Source: Treponema sp.
Lineage (GTDB): Bacteria > Spirochaetota > Spirochaetia > Treponematales > Breznakiellaceae
Length of the DNA stretch: 7,273 bases
Reading direction: 5' to 3'
NCBI GenBank assembly: GCA_031258265.1
Contig: JAIRNB010000323.1
Location: forward strand, 1 to 7,273
Both the position numbers and the translations under genes were made by a program. Shown in pieces: positions 7,006 to 7,273 of the stretch (position 1 is the first letter of the stretch; the number at the start of each line of letters is the position of its first letter). Below the pieces are notes generated by a model. That model saw nothing but the letters and a program-made list of their open reading frames with translations. It was not told where the DNA came from and made no database searches.

Positions 7006-7031
7006 GTTCTGCCTGGGCCATTTTTCTTTCA

Positions 7032-7046
7032 AATTCGGAATTGCTG
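7032..7046 (-). repeat. right terminal inverted repeat of the element
   Basis: AATTCGGAATTGCTG is the exact reverse complement of 6657-6671 and directly abuts the right copy of the 10-bp target duplication. Confidence 0.88.
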
Positions 7047-7056
7047 CACCAAAATA
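7047..7056. repeat. right target-site duplication CACCAAAATA
   Basis: Exact copy of 6647-6656, directly outside the right terminal inverted repeat. The perfect match suggests a fairly recent insertion. Confidence 0.85.
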
Positions 7057-7090
7057 CCGTAATGCCTCAAAATAAAATCTTACCGAAGGC

Positions 7091-7119
7091 TTGACAGATT
7101 TTCTAATCTTGTGTAGTAT
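7091..7119 (+). promoter_or_regulatory. sigma-70 promoter facing right
   Basis: TTGACA (7091-7096, perfect), a 17-bp spacer and TAGTAT (7114-7119, 4 of 6) give a predicted start near 7126. The spacer contains the inverted repeat AGATT-TTCT-AATCT (7096-7109). Its product lies beyond the window, so the promoter is judged from sequence alone. Confidence 0.6.
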
Positions 7120-7273
7120 ATTAAGAAATTCTCTACAACATGCCGTGTTATCCACGGCTCTGTTTGTTTATTCGCTGATCATTCCTATTTTCCATGGGGG
7201 GTTATGGTGAGAGGGATAGCATATCCGCACAGGGGAACACGGCCCGGTAATGCCGCCGGCATTGCTGCGCCCC
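7120..7273 (+). other. leader or intergenic stretch with two hairpins, no clear gene
   Basis: This stretch would be the 5' leader of whatever is transcribed from the 7091-7119 promoter. It holds a perfect 6-bp stem GCCGTG-TTATC-CACGGC (7142-7158) followed by a T-rich stretch, and AATGCC-GCC-GGCATT (7249-7263). A frame starting at GTG 7207 stays open to the window end (22 codons) behind a G-run, but it is too short to call. I recognise no riboswitch, tRNA, tmRNA, SRP RNA or RNase P RNA here. Confidence 0.4.

Larger units (their letters stand above)
6657..7046. mobile_element. MITE-like non-autonomous insertion, 390 bp
   Basis: The element is bounded by perfect 15-bp terminal inverted repeats (CAGCAATTCCGAATT at 6657-6671, its reverse complement at 7032-7046) and flanked by a 10-bp direct repeat. 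No transposase or other convincing ORF lies inside, so it would have to be moved by a transposase encoded elsewhere. Ten-bp target duplications occur in some DDE families such as the IS4/IS231 group, but I cannot assign the parent element. Internal structure includes a second copy of the left end at 6800, inverted arms ATCTGAAAGCGG (6845-6856) and CCGCTTTCAGAT (6994-7005), a GCCCC-GAA-GGGGC hairpin (6870-6882), and a long terminator-like hairpin (6711-6776). It sits 20 bp upstream of the ara -35 box. Confidence 0.82.

Noticed and set aside
7207..7273. GTG-initiated frame open to the window end
   Set aside because: Only 22 codons are visible with no recognisable protein family; too little to call a gene.
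6621..7273. CRISPR array or tRNA/rRNA gene in the gene-free right region
   Set aside because: No regularly spaced direct repeats and no tRNA or rRNA signatures are seen. The repeats present are the two ends of one insertion.

Overview
The window carries a complete L-arabinose catabolism operon on the minus strand. In transcription order it holds a LacI-type regulator (5475-6557), araB ribulokinase (3741-5450), araA L-arabinose isomerase (2156-3667) and araD L-ribulose-5-phosphate 4-epimerase (1414-2139). Together the three enzymes convert L-arabinose to L-ribulose, then L-ribulose 5-phosphate, then D-xylulose 5-phosphate, which enters the pentose phosphate pathway. The gaps are 24, 73 and 16 bp and each gene has its own Shine-Dalgarno sequence, so one polycistronic mRNA is likely. 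The transporter and any arabinan-degrading enzymes are not in the window.

In front of the regulator gene is a near-consensus sigma-70 promoter (TTGACA, 17 bp, TATTAT). An 18-bp near-palindrome, TGCGTGAACGTACACGCA, sits on the expected transcription start. This is the layout expected for a LacI-type repressor that controls its own operon, including itself. A second inverted repeat overlaps the -35 box.

At the left edge is the 3' part of a convergent plus-strand gene for a PlsC-like acyltransferase (1-1353). It is unrelated to arabinose, and its 5' end lies outside the window. The 60 bp between it and araD hold no obvious strong terminator.

The right 670 bp contain no recognisable gene. The main find there is a 390-bp element (6657-7046) with perfect 15-bp terminal inverted repeats, flanked on both sides by a perfect 10-bp direct repeat (CACCAAAATA). 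This is the signature of a non-autonomous, MITE-like insertion. It contains a second copy of its left end, extended inverted arms, and a 17-bp perfect hairpin followed by T7. To the right of it is a plus-strand promoter (7091-7119). Removing the element and one repeat copy brings the two divergent promoters to within about 65 bp, so the insertion appears to have split a compact divergent control region.

Organism: a bacterium with G+C-rich, C/G-tract-rich coding sequence and strong AGGAG ribosome binding sites. My impression is a spirochaete of the Treponema type, for example a gut symbiont living on plant sugars. That is a weak judgement from sequence style, and no marker gene in the window confirms it.
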